NCBI GenBank assembly: GCA_902363665.1
Contig: CABJAW010000016.1
Coordinates: 36,249-100,248 of the forward strand
Source: Lachnospiraceae bacterium
Lineage (GTDB): Bacteria; Bacillota; Clostridia; Lachnospirales; Lachnospiraceae
Direction of reading: 5' to 3'
Length of the DNA: 64,000 nt
Shown: piece by piece, positions 54,892 through 62,879 of the stretch
How positions within the stretch are numbered: position 1 is the stretch's first letter
How the letters are laid out: every line of letters begins with the position of its first letter
Translations under genes and position numbers: made by a program
The notes under the pieces: generated by a model
The model's input: only the letters and a program-made list of their open reading frames with translations
Told to the model about the DNA's origin: nothing
The model's database searches: none

Positions 54892-56609
54892 GACAAAAAC
54901 ATACCATGCAATGGCTCAGCGCTGTCACCGGCAGGGCAAAAGGGCTGGTGGGGCTGCTGGTAGTGGTGCAGACCGTGCTGAGCGTTTCCAGCATCGCTTT
55001 TGCGTTCGTGCTGCGGCGCATTATCAATATGGCTGTGGACGGGGCATGGGGCAGCTTCTGGGCTGCGTTGGCTGCGCTGGTGGGCATCCTGCTGGGACAG
55101 ATCATACTGAGCGCAGCAGGTCGATTTTTGAGTGAATACACCAGTTCTGCGGTAGAAAACCGCTTCAAGCACCGGCTCTTTTCCGCCCTGCTTACCGGCG
55201 ATTATGCCTCGGTTGCGGCGGTGCACTCCGGCGAGTGGATGAACCGCCTGACCTCGGATACCACCGTGGTGGCGGGCGGCGTGACCCAGATCGTGCCCGG
55301 GCTGATCGGAATGCTGGTGCGCTTGCTGGGCGCAGTCACCGCTATTTTGTGGCTCGAGCCGCGTTTTTTGTACATTTTGCTCCCCGGCGGCGCGGCCATG
55401 ATGCTGCTGACCTATGCGTTCCGCAAGATATTGAAACGACTGCACAAGAAAATTCAAGAAACAGACGGCGCGCTCCGGGTGTTCTTGCAGGAGCGGCTGG
55501 AAAGCCTTGTCATCGTCCGCACCTTTGCCAAGGAAGAACAGATGGCGCAGCAGGCAGACGCCCTGATGGACGCCCACAAAGCCGCCCGGATGAAGCGCAG
55601 CAATTTTTCCAACCTGTGCAACATCGGCTTTGCCGGTGCCATGGACGGGGCGTATCTGCTGGGTATCGGGTTCTGCGGCTATGGCATCCTGACAGGAACC
55701 ATGAGCTACGGCAACCTGATGGCCATTATGCAGCTGGTGGGGCAGGTGCAAAGCCCGTTTGCCAACCTGACCGGCTATCTGCCGCGCTACTATTCCATGC
55801 TGGCCAGCGCCGAGCGTCTGATGGAAGCGGAAGCCTTTGCGCCTGCCAGCACCGAAACTGTACCAGAAGCACAGGTTCTACAGTTTTACCAGACCGAATT
55901 GCAGTCCCTTCAGCTGGGACACGCCTGCTTTACCTATCAGCCCCCGGTGCAGACCGAGGGCGAACCGCCTGCCATGCCGGTGGTTTTGCAGGATGTCAGC
56001 CTGACTGTCCGCAAGGGCGAATATGTGGTGTTTACTGGGCCGTCCGGCTGCGGCAAAAGCACCATCCTCAAACTGCTCATGTGCCTGTATCCGCTGGATT
56101 CCGGCCAAAGGTTCCTTTCCACGAAAAGCGGGAACCAACCGCTGACCTCAGCATGGAAAAGTCTGTTTGCCTATGTTCCACAGGGCAACCAGCTTTTGTC
56201 CGGTTCCATCCGCAGCATTGTTGCATTTGGGGATGAAAAACGGGCGCAGGATGAGAATGCAATTTATAATGCACTGAAAATCGCCTGCGCGGACGATTTT
56301 GTACGCAGGCTGGAAAACGGACTGGATACTGTGCTGGGTGAGCGCGGCGCAGGTCTGTCCGAAGGGCAGATGCAGCGCATCGCCATTGCCCGGGCGGTAT
56401 ATTCCGGCCATCCCATTCTGCTGCTGGACGAGGCCACCAGTGCGCTGGACGAAGCAACAGCCCTTCGACTGCTGAATAATTTGCGAAATATGACGGACAA
56501 AACGGTGATTCTGGTCACGCACCGGATGAATCAGGCGGATTTCTTTGATAAGGAGCTGCTCTTTTCAAAAGATGGTATTTGTGTGAGGGAAAGGAAAACG
56601 TGTAAATGA
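54888..56609 (+). CDS. ABC exporter (fused permease-ATPase) of the RiPP cluster
   Basis: 573 aa from the ATG at 54888, overlapping the previous stop. Six transmembrane helices in the N-terminal ~310 residues; the ATPase follows, with Walker A GPSGCGKST (from residue 384), signature LSEGQMQR and Walker B PILLLDEATSALD. No N-terminal C39 peptidase is fused, consistent with a separate peptidase gene just upstream. Its likely cargo is the matured peptide. The stop overlaps the start of the next gene. Confidence 0.92.
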   Translation: MRQKHTMQWLSAVTGRAKGLVGLLVVVQTVLSVSSIAFAFVLRRIINMAVDGAWGSFWAALAALVGILLGQIILSAAGRFLSEYTSSAVENRFKHRLFSALLTGDYASVAAVHSGEWMNRLTSDTTVVAGGVTQIVPGLIGMLVRLLGAVTAILWLEPRFLYILLPGGAAMMLLTYAFRKILKRLHKKIQETDGALRVFLQERLESLVIVRTFAKEEQMAQQADALMDAHKAARMKRSNFSNLCNIGFAGAMDGAYLLGIGFCGYGILTGTMSYGNLMAIMQLVGQVQSPFANLTGYLPRYYSMLASAERLMEAEAFAPASTETVPEAQVLQFYQTELQSLQLGHACFTYQPPVQTEGEPPAMPVVLQDVSLTVRKGEYVVFTGPSGCGKSTILKLLMCLYPLDSGQRFLSTKSGNQPLTSAWKSLFAYVPQGNQLLSGSIRSIVAFGDEKRAQDENAIYNALKIACADDFVRRLENGLDTVLGERGAGLSEGQMQRIAIARAVYSGHPILLLDEATSALDEATALRLLNNLRNMTDKTVILVTHRMNQADFFDKELLFSKDGICVRERKTCK

Positions 56610-57550
56610 AAAGAAAAACATTATCAATCGTAGTCCTTCTTTTTGTTGTCGTGCTGTTCGGACTGCTCTTTGTAAATTACCGTCAGAAACAGCGGCAGAC
56701 AACGCATATGCAGCAACTTCAAAAGGAAGCAATGCCATATGAGCAAGAGATCAACGATATCCGTTGGGAGCTTGTACAAAAGAAACGTGCTATCAACACG
56801 AAAGAGGATACTTCTGGCATCCTCTTTGGTTTCGTTCCTGCATCGGCGGATGATTTTATCGAGATCGATAAGCTGGCTGCAGAACATTCCATCACCCCGG
56901 TGATCCTTCTGGACTGTTCACAGGAAAAAGACGTGCTGACGGCGATCCTGAAAAAAGCTGTTGAAAAAGATTATGAAGTTGTGTTGGCGGGCCTGCAATT
57001 TGGCGAATCCATTTTGCAGACGGCGGACGAGATGAAAGACTCGTTAGCACAGTTGGACGATACCAAAAGTCCTGCGTTTCTGCTTCGGAACAATGTGAAC
57101 ACAGAAGAGAACCGGAATCTTCTGAATGAACATGGCTATACAGAATTGATCCTGTATGATAATTTCTTGCAGGCTGGTATGCAGGAAAATGGGAAACCAT
57201 ACATTTGCTATGGCTTTTTCAGGCAGCCCGTCTACTACTCAGACTATATTTCTCAAGTTGTTACAGCACATACCATAATGCTTGCGGCGTTTAATTTTTC
57301 AACGATTCAAAGCGGAACGCTCCAGATTTCAGATGTTGAAAGATTTATGACGATGGCAGACGACCGGAAAGCGGCCAATGAGTTGCGTTATGTTGACCTG
57401 AACAGTGCTTTTCAGGCAGTGGCCGACCAGAATACCACCCAGCAAGAGCGGCAGGAATCCTATGAAAAATATGAAGCGGAGCAGAAAAAGCGCATTCAGG
57501 AACTCGAAGAAAAAATCAGTGCAATCTACAGCTGTTGGGATGAGTATTGA
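56606..57550 (+). CDS. Membrane-anchored protein of unknown function in the RiPP cluster
   Basis: 314 aa; I recognise no family. An N-terminal membrane helix (residues ~5-24) is followed by a short coiled coil (about 28-60). A globular alpha/beta domain covers ~68-250, with strand-rich motifs such as GILFGFVP, ITPVILLDCS and YEVVLAGLQFG. The C-terminal ~45 residues are a coiled coil rich in Glu and Lys. The alternation of strands and helices is vaguely like a barrel of polysaccharide-deacetylase type but no catalytic residues match. Overlap with the exporter gene implies a joint role, perhaps immunity or export. Confidence 0.7.
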   Translation: MKRKTLSIVVLLFVVVLFGLLFVNYRQKQRQTTHMQQLQKEAMPYEQEINDIRWELVQKKRAINTKEDTSGILFGFVPASADDFIEIDKLAAEHSITPVILLDCSQEKDVLTAILKKAVEKDYEVVLAGLQFGESILQTADEMKDSLAQLDDTKSPAFLLRNNVNTEENRNLLNEHGYTELILYDNFLQAGMQENGKPYICYGFFRQPVYYSDYISQVVTAHTIMLAAFNFSTIQSGTLQISDVERFMTMADDRKAANELRYVDLNSAFQAVADQNTTQQERQESYEKYEAEQKKRIQELEEKISAIYSCWDEY

Positions 57551-57561
57551 AGGAGCATGAT

Positions 57562-58719
57562 ATGGAAAAGACTTCGGAACTTTTGATTTATCTCGTGGGC
57601 TGTTCACTGCAAGGCACAAAGCCGGAAGGAGCACTGCTTGCAAGTATTGACTTGGAGGCACTGCTTCGGTTAGCGAAAGCGCACTCCGTTTCTGCAATGG
57701 TGTGCATGGCGCTGGAACAGACAGACGAATTCCAGAACGCTGCTGAAACCACCCGGCTGAAATGGCTGGACAGCAAAAATAAGGCCGTCCGCAAAAATGT
57801 GCTGCTGGATGCCGAACGGCACCGGCTGGAAAAAGAATTTACAGAAAATGGCATCTGGTATATGCCGCTGAAAGGCAGCATCCTGAAAGAATGGTATCCT
57901 AAATTCGGGATGCGGGAAATGGCAGATAACGATATTCTGTTTGATGCGACAAGGCGGCAGCAGGTAAGAGATATTTTTGTAAACAGGGGCTACAGCATTG
58001 AGTCCTATAACAAGAGTAACCATGATGCCTATGAAAAGCCACCCATCTATAATTTTGAGATGCATGTTGCGCTGTTTGATGAAGACTACTCAACTCTTCA
58101 AAAGAAGTATGAGAATGTCGTAGACAGGCTGGTGCAGGACGAGAAGCTACCTTTCCGGTATCACTTCACCCCAGAGGATTTCTATGTGTTTGTTGTGGCG
58201 CATGCCTACAAACATTACAGCCATGGAGGAACCGGCATTCGGACTCTGGCAGATTTTTATGTTATGAATCGGAAACTGGGGAAGACCTTAGACTGGGAGT
58301 ATGTAGAGTCTGAGCTGAAGGGGCTGGGCATCCTTGAATATGAAAGGGACAGTCGTAAGTTATCACAGAAGCTGTTTGGAGATGCCAAAACCGTGTTGAG
58401 GTCCGATTTGACTGAGGAGGAGAACCAGATGCTTGCCTATTATCTGGGAGCGACGACCTACGGGAATCTGTTCAACTGGACACTTCATAGGATGCAGGAA
58501 TTTCAGCCAGATGGGGAACCGCTCACTACGAAAACCAAGGGTAAATATATCATATCCCGTATGTTTCCCAATATGGAGTGGTGCAGGCATCATGCTCCTG
58601 TGGTATATAAACTTCCGGTTCTGCTGCCTTTCTACTGGGTATGGCGTTTGATATACAAGGGCATTACGAAACGAAAGAAGGTCACACAGGAGATAAAAGC
58701 GATCAAAGCAGGGAAATAA
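57562..58719 (+). CDS. Nucleotidyltransferase-like protein of RiPP cluster (NTP_transf_5-type)
   Basis: 385 aa from the ATG at 57562, with AAGGAG 7 nt upstream. It resembles the uncharacterised nucleotidyltransferase family NTP_transf_5 that often sits in lasso-peptide and other RiPP loci: helical N-terminus, then GIWYMPLKGSILKEWYPKFG and MADNDILFD, where acidic residues could bind metal. A nucleotidylated product or intermediate is possible but unproved. It is the last gene of the operon, ending at a strong terminator. Confidence 0.75.
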   Translation: MEKTSELLIYLVGCSLQGTKPEGALLASIDLEALLRLAKAHSVSAMVCMALEQTDEFQNAAETTRLKWLDSKNKAVRKNVLLDAERHRLEKEFTENGIWYMPLKGSILKEWYPKFGMREMADNDILFDATRRQQVRDIFVNRGYSIESYNKSNHDAYEKPPIYNFEMHVALFDEDYSTLQKKYENVVDRLVQDEKLPFRYHFTPEDFYVFVVAHAYKHYSHGGTGIRTLADFYVMNRKLGKTLDWEYVESELKGLGILEYERDSRKLSQKLFGDAKTVLRSDLTEEENQMLAYYLGATTYGNLFNWTLHRMQEFQPDGEPLTTKTKGKYIISRMFPNMEWCRHHAPVVYKLPVLLPFYWVWRLIYKGITKRKKVTQEIKAIKAGK

Positions 58720-58753
58720 AACTGAAAAACAGGAGCCTCTACAGGAGCTTTCA

Positions 58754-58793
58754 CCACATGACTGCCTTTTCGGCAGTCATGTGGCTATTTTTT
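58754..58793 (+). terminator. Terminator of the RiPP operon
   Basis: 13-bp perfect stem CCACATGACTGCC / GGCAGTCATGTGG followed by a T-rich run. Confidence 0.93.
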
Positions 58794-58888
58794 ACTTAAA
58801 CACAATGAGAAAAATTAGAGAAGGGATGAAAAAATGGAACAGACATCTCTCTTTGCAGATATGTTCTGATTATTTATAAAAACTATTA

Positions 58889-58918
58889 TTGAAAAAGGGA
58901 GGTGTTTCTCAGTATAAT
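58889..58918 (+). promoter_or_regulatory. Predicted promoter of the YitT-family gene
   Basis: TTGAAA (58889-58894), 18-bp spacer, TATAAT (58913-58918). Confidence 0.6.
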
Positions 58919-58970
58919 ATTCTGTATTGAGGAATGTTAGTTAAAAGTATATAGGTAATTGGAGGTTATT

Positions 58971-59846
58971 ATGGATCAGGCACATTTAAAGAGGGCGGGT
59001 ACAGTTGCGACAGTTATTTTGGGAAATGTTTTCTATGCTTTTGTAATCAGACTTTTTCTTTTGCCGGGAAATCTGATGACGGGAGGGACAACCGGTATCG
59101 GCCTGGTAGTGAAGCATTTTACAGGAACATCAATTTCCGGGTTTGTTTTAGTATTTAATATTGTGATGCTGATAGTTGGATGGACGCTTCTTGGCAAGAA
59201 ATTTGCACTGACGACAGTTATCAGTTCTTTTACTTATCCAATCGCATTGGAAGCGGCCAATCATATTTTCGGTGATCTGGTGATTACAACGGATCCAATG
59301 CTGAATACCATATTTGCCGGACTTGGAATAGGGATTGGTCTGGGGATTGTGATTCGAACGGGAGCTTCTACAGGAGGAATGGATATTCCGCCGTTGGTGT
59401 TGAATAAGTATTTTCGAATCCCAGTGTCGGTTAGTTTAAATATATTTGATATGTTGATCCTGATTCTGCAGATTGTATATAATCCTCCGGAGCGTGTTTT
59501 ATACGGTGTGTTGTTAGTTATGATTTATACGACAGTGTTGGACAAAGTGCTGATGATGGGAAATACCAAGACGGAAGTGAAGGTTATTAGCAGTCAGGTG
59601 GAAGAAATACGTCAGGTGATTCTTGCACAGGTAGACAGAGGTGTGACGATGTTGTATGGTGAAGGCGGATATCGGCAGGAACAAACGCAGATTGTGTTGA
59701 GTATTGTATCTAATCGTGAGCTTCCACGGGTTGAGAAATTAATCAGACATATTGATCCGGAGGCTTTTATGATTGTTAGCAGAGTCACAGAAGTACGAGG
59801 AAGAGGGTTCTCATTGAGTAAACATTACGGAGAAGAGGAAGCGTGA
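58971..59846 (+). CDS. YitT-family membrane protein
   Basis: 291 aa from the ATG at 58971, which has GGAGG upstream; the in-frame TTG at 58959 precedes that site. The N-terminal half has about five transmembrane helices with the repeated GGTTGIGLV and GGMDIPPLVLNKYF motifs. The C-terminal ~80 residues are the cytoplasmic DUF2179 domain (TEVKVISSQVEEIRQVIL). Family members are widespread in Firmicutes and of unknown transport function. It has its own promoter and terminator and is unrelated to the neighbouring RiPP genes. Confidence 0.9.
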   Translation: MDQAHLKRAGTVATVILGNVFYAFVIRLFLLPGNLMTGGTTGIGLVVKHFTGTSISGFVLVFNIVMLIVGWTLLGKKFALTTVISSFTYPIALEAANHIFGDLVITTDPMLNTIFAGLGIGIGLGIVIRTGASTGGMDIPPLVLNKYFRIPVSVSLNIFDMLILILQIVYNPPERVLYGVLLVMIYTTVLDKVLMMGNTKTEVKVISSQVEEIRQVILAQVDRGVTMLYGEGGYRQEQTQIVLSIVSNRELPRVEKLIRHIDPEAFMIVSRVTEVRGRGFSLSKHYGEEEA

Positions 59847-59858
59847 TGCAATGAGGGA

Positions 59859-59905
59859 AAAGGGCGTGTGAAAAAATGAGAAATCATTTTTTGCACGCTC
59901 TTTTA
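59859..59905 (+). terminator. Terminator after the YitT-family gene
   Basis: AAGGGCGTGTGAAAAAATGA pairs with TCATTTTTTGCACGCTCTT, including a G-T pair, followed by T residues. The gene-free stretch from here to tnpA contains the left-end hairpin of the insertion element. Confidence 0.85.
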
Positions 59906-60107
59906 TCAATTTTAGGACAATAAGCGGGAATCCTCGGTAATTCAATTACCGAGATGAAAGCGTAGAATTGTGCATATCTGCACAGTGTAAATAGTACAAT
60001 AATCTCTTTTCACCAGGGATATTAAGGCCGTATCTGACATACAGGCAAAACAAAAATATGTTCGACTAATCGTTGCGCATTTTCTTTTGCTGTGTTATAC
60101 TATGTGT

Positions 60108-60518
60108 ATGAAAGAAAAACTAATACATTATAGAACTTGCGTATGTAATATCAACTACCATATGGTATGGTCGGTGAAATACCGGCGGAAGATATTAACC
60201 CCGGAAATTGAAGAATACCTGCAGAAGCTGGTGCAGCAGATTGCTGAGGATAAGGGCTTTACCGTTCATTTATTTGAATGTGGGGAAGGTGATCATGTCC
60301 ATTGCTTTGTATCAGCACCACCTAAGCTGTCCATAACAGCAATCGTCAAGTATCTGAAGGGAATCACCGGCAGGAAATTATCCGAACGTTTTCCGGAAAT
60401 AAGAAACCAGCTGTGGAAGGAAGAGCTGTGGAACCATTCCTATTATGTGGAAACGATTGGATCCGTATCAGAAGAAAATATCCGCCGTTATATTGAACAT
60501 CAGAGTAAGTCGTATTAA
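60108..60518 (+). CDS. tnpA: Y1 HUH transposase TnpA (IS200 type)
   Basis: 136 aa from the ATG at 60108 (an in-frame TTG at 60087 is less likely). The HUH motif is H63-V-H65 in GDHVHCFVSAPP, and the catalytic Tyr is Y112 or Y113 in NHSYYVETIG. These enzymes cut and rejoin single strands at the end hairpins. The gene looks intact. The ribosome-binding site is not obvious, which is common for this family and keeps expression low. Confidence 0.95.
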   Translation: MKEKLIHYRTCVCNINYHMVWSVKYRRKILTPEIEEYLQKLVQQIAEDKGFTVHLFECGEGDHVHCFVSAPPKLSITAIVKYLKGITGRKLSERFPEIRNQLWKEELWNHSYYVETIGSVSEENIRRYIEHQSKSY

Positions 60519-60533
60519 TTTAACCGAGTCAGG

Positions 60534-60682
60534 CAAGTCCCCTGCTTCAATTGCGCTGAGCAATAAGCAGTGGGTGGGGACTTGCTTGTATCAGGAGTGG
60601 TACAAGCCACTCCTGATAAGCTGCAAAGCAGCTACTCGGTTATGAGCAAGTAGCGAAGCGGATTGCGAATATCCGCTTTGAC
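60534..60682 (+). repeat. Structured tnpA-tnpB intergenic segment with a full dispersed repeat (copy F)
   Basis: Three hairpins in a row. CAAGTCCCC pairs with GGGGACTTG (60534-60584), enclosing CTGCTT / AAGCAG. TATCAGGAGTGG pairs with CCACTCCTGATA (60589-60618), perfect 12 bp. Then AGCTGC-aaa-GCAGCT is followed by TCGGTTATGAGCAAGTAGCG and the palindrome AAGCGGAT / ATCCGCTT (60656-60678). The last ~60 nt match copy B in the groES leader with few changes. Confidence 0.85.
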
Positions 60683-60706
60683 GATGGCCCGTGAGTATCC
60701 GTCCAA

Positions 60707-61987
60707 ATGACTATCCAAAGGGGGAGAGGAATGCTGCTGTCACACAAAACATCGGTAAAAATCTGTCCGGAATATTCCAATATCATAGGACATATGTGCT
60801 ATGCAGCATCCAAACTCTGGAATGTCTGCAACTATGAACGTCGCCATTATAAAGAGCTTGGAATAGAAAAGTATCCTGACTGGTATTATCAGAAAAAAGT
60901 ACAGAAAGGGGATCTGTGGTACAGACAGCTTCCTGCCCAGACGGCACAGGAGACCTGCAGGCAGCTGGATAAAGCCTGGAAATCGTTTTATGTCCTGAAA
61001 AAGACCGGAGGGATCAAAGAGCCAAATCCGCCCCGTTTTAAACAGGACAATATATCTATTACATATATGCAGATGGGGATCCGGCATGAGAAAGGCTCAG
61101 ACCAATTACGCCTGTCTCTGTCTAAGGATCTGAAAAACTATATGGAAGAAGCTTACGGGATCCATGAAAAATTTCTATATCTTGAAAATAAGATTTTCAG
61201 GGACATGGATCATATAAAACAATTGCGGATATATCCACCGGAAAATGGAACATGTGACCTTATCGTTATCTATGAGATTGAAGAGCCGGAACAGCTTTCC
61301 CAGAATGGACATTATTTATCCATTGATCCTGGACTTCATAATCTGATGACCTGTTATGATTCCGAAAATGGCAGGACTTTTATCCTGGGAAGAAAATATC
61401 TTTCTCTGGAAAGATACTTTCATAAAGAGATCGCCAGAGTGCAGTCTGTATGGTATGCCCGGCAGTCAGAGAAAGGGATAAAATACCCAAAGTCATCGAA
61501 ACATATCCAGAAGCTTTATCGTAAAAAGCAGAACGTAGTAAAGGATTATCTTCACAAGGTGACCAGATGGATTGCGGAATATTGTAGAAAAGAAGGTATA
61601 AGCAGTGTGGTTATAGGAGATATCCGAAATATCCGGAAAGAAAAAGATATGGGGCATATGACCAACCAGAAGTTTCACGGTCTGCCATATAACAAACTGT
61701 ATATCATGCTGGAATATAAGCTGAAACTGTATGGAATACAATTGATAAGACAGGAAGAAAGCTATACCAGCCGGTGCAGCCCGTTATCACCGGAAATATC
61801 AAAAAGATATGCAGAAGCATCAAACCGAAAAGAGCGGGGCATGTATGTAACGGATGGAGTAAGATACAATGCCGATGCAGTAGGAGCATTCAATATCCTG
61901 CGGAAATATCTTTCCGTATCCGGAAAAGAGAAAGAACTGTCCGTAACCGGACTAAAAAATCCAGAAATAATAAAAGTAGCTGTATAG
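60707..61987 (+). CDS. tnpB: TnpB RNA-guided nuclease homologue with altered RuvC site
   Basis: 426 aa, full length for TnpB. The first RuvC Asp is D207 (LSIDPGLHN) and the last is D390 (NADAVGAFNIL). Where most TnpB proteins have the RuvC-II Glu (I-E-D-L), this one has G304 in VVIGDI. The four-Cys zinc finger is missing; the region reads EESYTSRCSPL instead. E350/E351 before SYTS could supply the missing acidic residue, as in TnpB lineages reported to have relocated active-site residues. Canonical TnpB cuts DNA matching a guide on the omega RNA made from the element's right end. Start at 60707 chosen for frame; AAAGGGGGAGAGG lies upstream and an ATG at 60731 is an alternative. Intact frame. 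Confidence 0.88.
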   Translation: MTIQRGRGMLLSHKTSVKICPEYSNIIGHMCYAASKLWNVCNYERRHYKELGIEKYPDWYYQKKVQKGDLWYRQLPAQTAQETCRQLDKAWKSFYVLKKTGGIKEPNPPRFKQDNISITYMQMGIRHEKGSDQLRLSLSKDLKNYMEEAYGIHEKFLYLENKIFRDMDHIKQLRIYPPENGTCDLIVIYEIEEPEQLSQNGHYLSIDPGLHNLMTCYDSENGRTFILGRKYLSLERYFHKEIARVQSVWYARQSEKGIKYPKSSKHIQKLYRKKQNVVKDYLHKVTRWIAEYCRKEGISSVVIGDIRNIRKEKDMGHMTNQKFHGLPYNKLYIMLEYKLKLYGIQLIRQEESYTSRCSPLSPEISKRYAEASNRKERGMYVTDGVRYNADAVGAFNILRKYLSVSGKEKELSVTGLKNPEIIKVAV

Positions 61988-62031
61988 CCGAAAGGCAAGC
62001 AGTATTGGTGTCATGGACGCACCCTGAAAAA

Positions 62032-62099
62032 GGCGGTATCCCGCCAGATTTCAGATGCTCAGGTAACTTAGTTGCCGAGTAGTTCACTGGCGGAACTAC
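62032..62099 (+). ncRNA. Right-end hairpins, likely 3' part of an omega RNA
   Basis: Three consecutive hairpins (62032-62045, 62058-62079, 62079-62099) follow tnpB. In IS605 elements the omega RNA covers the 3' end of tnpB and the right end, with the guide just beyond the element. No expression evidence; assigned by position. Confidence 0.45.
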
Positions 62100-62253
62100 C
62101 CTGATTATACAGCAAACCGGACAAAACCGATATCAAATTATGCCAATACAGGAGGCGGATAAAAATTACTTTCCTAATTAACCAGGATGATGTTATAATG
62201 AAGTAGACGAAAATAATTGCATACATTCAATATGAAAAAGGGGGAATTATCCA

Positions 62254-62514
62254 ATGCCTGAGATTAGTTTATTTTATGGAATACGTATAACAATGTATTG
62301 GAGTGATCACAATCCACCACACTTTCATGCAGAGTATGGAAATAATAAAGCAATCGTGTTAATTGAAGATGGAACAATCAGTGAGGGGTATTTGCCGAAA
62401 CGTCAATTAAAATTTGTTCTTGCATGGGCGGAAATTCATAAGGATGAATTGATGCAGAACTGGGAGTTGTCAAAGGATAATAAGCCATTAAACAGAATCA
62501 ATCCGTTAATTTAA
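62254..62514 (+). CDS. DUF4160-family protein
   Basis: 86 aa. The characteristic HNPPHFHAEYG box is at about residues 20-30, with ISLFYGIRITMYW just before it and LAWAEIHKDELMQNWE near the end. DUF4160 proteins nearly always stand beside a DUF2442 protein, as here (14-nt gap), and the pair has been proposed as a toxin-antitoxin-like unit; no activity is established. Ribosome-binding site AAAAAGGGGGAATT. A TATAAT at 62194-62199 may belong to its promoter. Confidence 0.88.
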   Translation: MPEISLFYGIRITMYWSDHNPPHFHAEYGNNKAIVLIEDGTISEGYLPKRQLKFVLAWAEIHKDELMQNWELSKDNKPLNRINPLI

Positions 62515-62528
62515 AAGGGGTGAATGGA

Positions 62529-62879
62529 ATGGGTAATAATAAACTTGATCAACGATTCTATCCAGAAGTTTATCAGGCAGTGGCAGGAAACAACTATACA
62601 GTCTATGCCTATTTGAATGACGGGAGTGTACGGGAATTAGATGTTAAGCCGCTGATAAAACAAGGCGGTATTTTTAATAAAATTGAGGATGAAAAAGTAT
62701 TTAAAAATACGCTGACCGTTTTGAATGGAACAGTTGCCTGGGACATAGCCGGAAACCGGAATGAATACGAGTGTATTGATATTGATCCTATGACAGTTTT
62801 TGAATGTCCAATAGTCCCGGATATTCCTGAAGCAAATTTGGAACAGGGCAGCAGTGGAGCAGAAAAGTCAGAGATATAA
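62529..62879 (+). CDS. DUF2442-family protein
   Basis: 116 aa from the ATG at 62529, with AAAAGGGG 8 nt upstream; an in-frame GTG at 62520 overlaps that site. The DUF2442 core is visible: NYTVYAYLNDGSVRELDVKPLI followed by FKNTLTVLNGTVAWDIAGNR and CIDIDPMTVFE. It is encoded with DUF4160 and is presumably its partner. The C-terminal ~20 residues (PDIPEANLEQGSSGAEKSEI) look disordered. Confidence 0.88.
   Translation: MGNNKLDQRFYPEVYQAVAGNNYTVYAYLNDGSVRELDVKPLIKQGGIFNKIEDEKVFKNTLTVLNGTVAWDIAGNRNEYECIDIDPMTVFECPIVPDIPEANLEQGSSGAEKSEI

Larger units (their letters stand above)
59933..62100 (+). mobile_element. IS200/IS605-family element with tnpA and tnpB
   Basis: The left end carries a perfect hairpin CTCGGTAAT / ATTACCGAG (59933-59953). 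The right end has a related one, CTCAGGTAAC / GTTGCCGAG (62058-62079), plus GGCGG-tatc-CCGCC (62032-62045) and GTAGTTC / GAACTAC (62079-62099). Subterminal hairpins instead of terminal inverted repeats are the mark of this family, which transposes as single-stranded DNA. Between them lie tnpA, a structured segment and tnpB, all on one strand. The exact cleavage sites were not determined; the ends given are the outermost hairpins. Confidence 0.85.

Noticed and set aside
51404..58719. Lasso-peptide cluster
   Set aside because: Although kinase-like, PqqD-like and nucleotidyltransferase-like genes are shared, the asparagine-synthetase-like cyclase and transglutaminase-like protease are absent, and a radical SAM/SPASM enzyme with Cys-rich precursors is present.
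58834..58869. 11-codon frame (MEQTSLFADMF) after the RiPP terminator
   Set aside because: Too short to judge; may be a trace of a lost gene.
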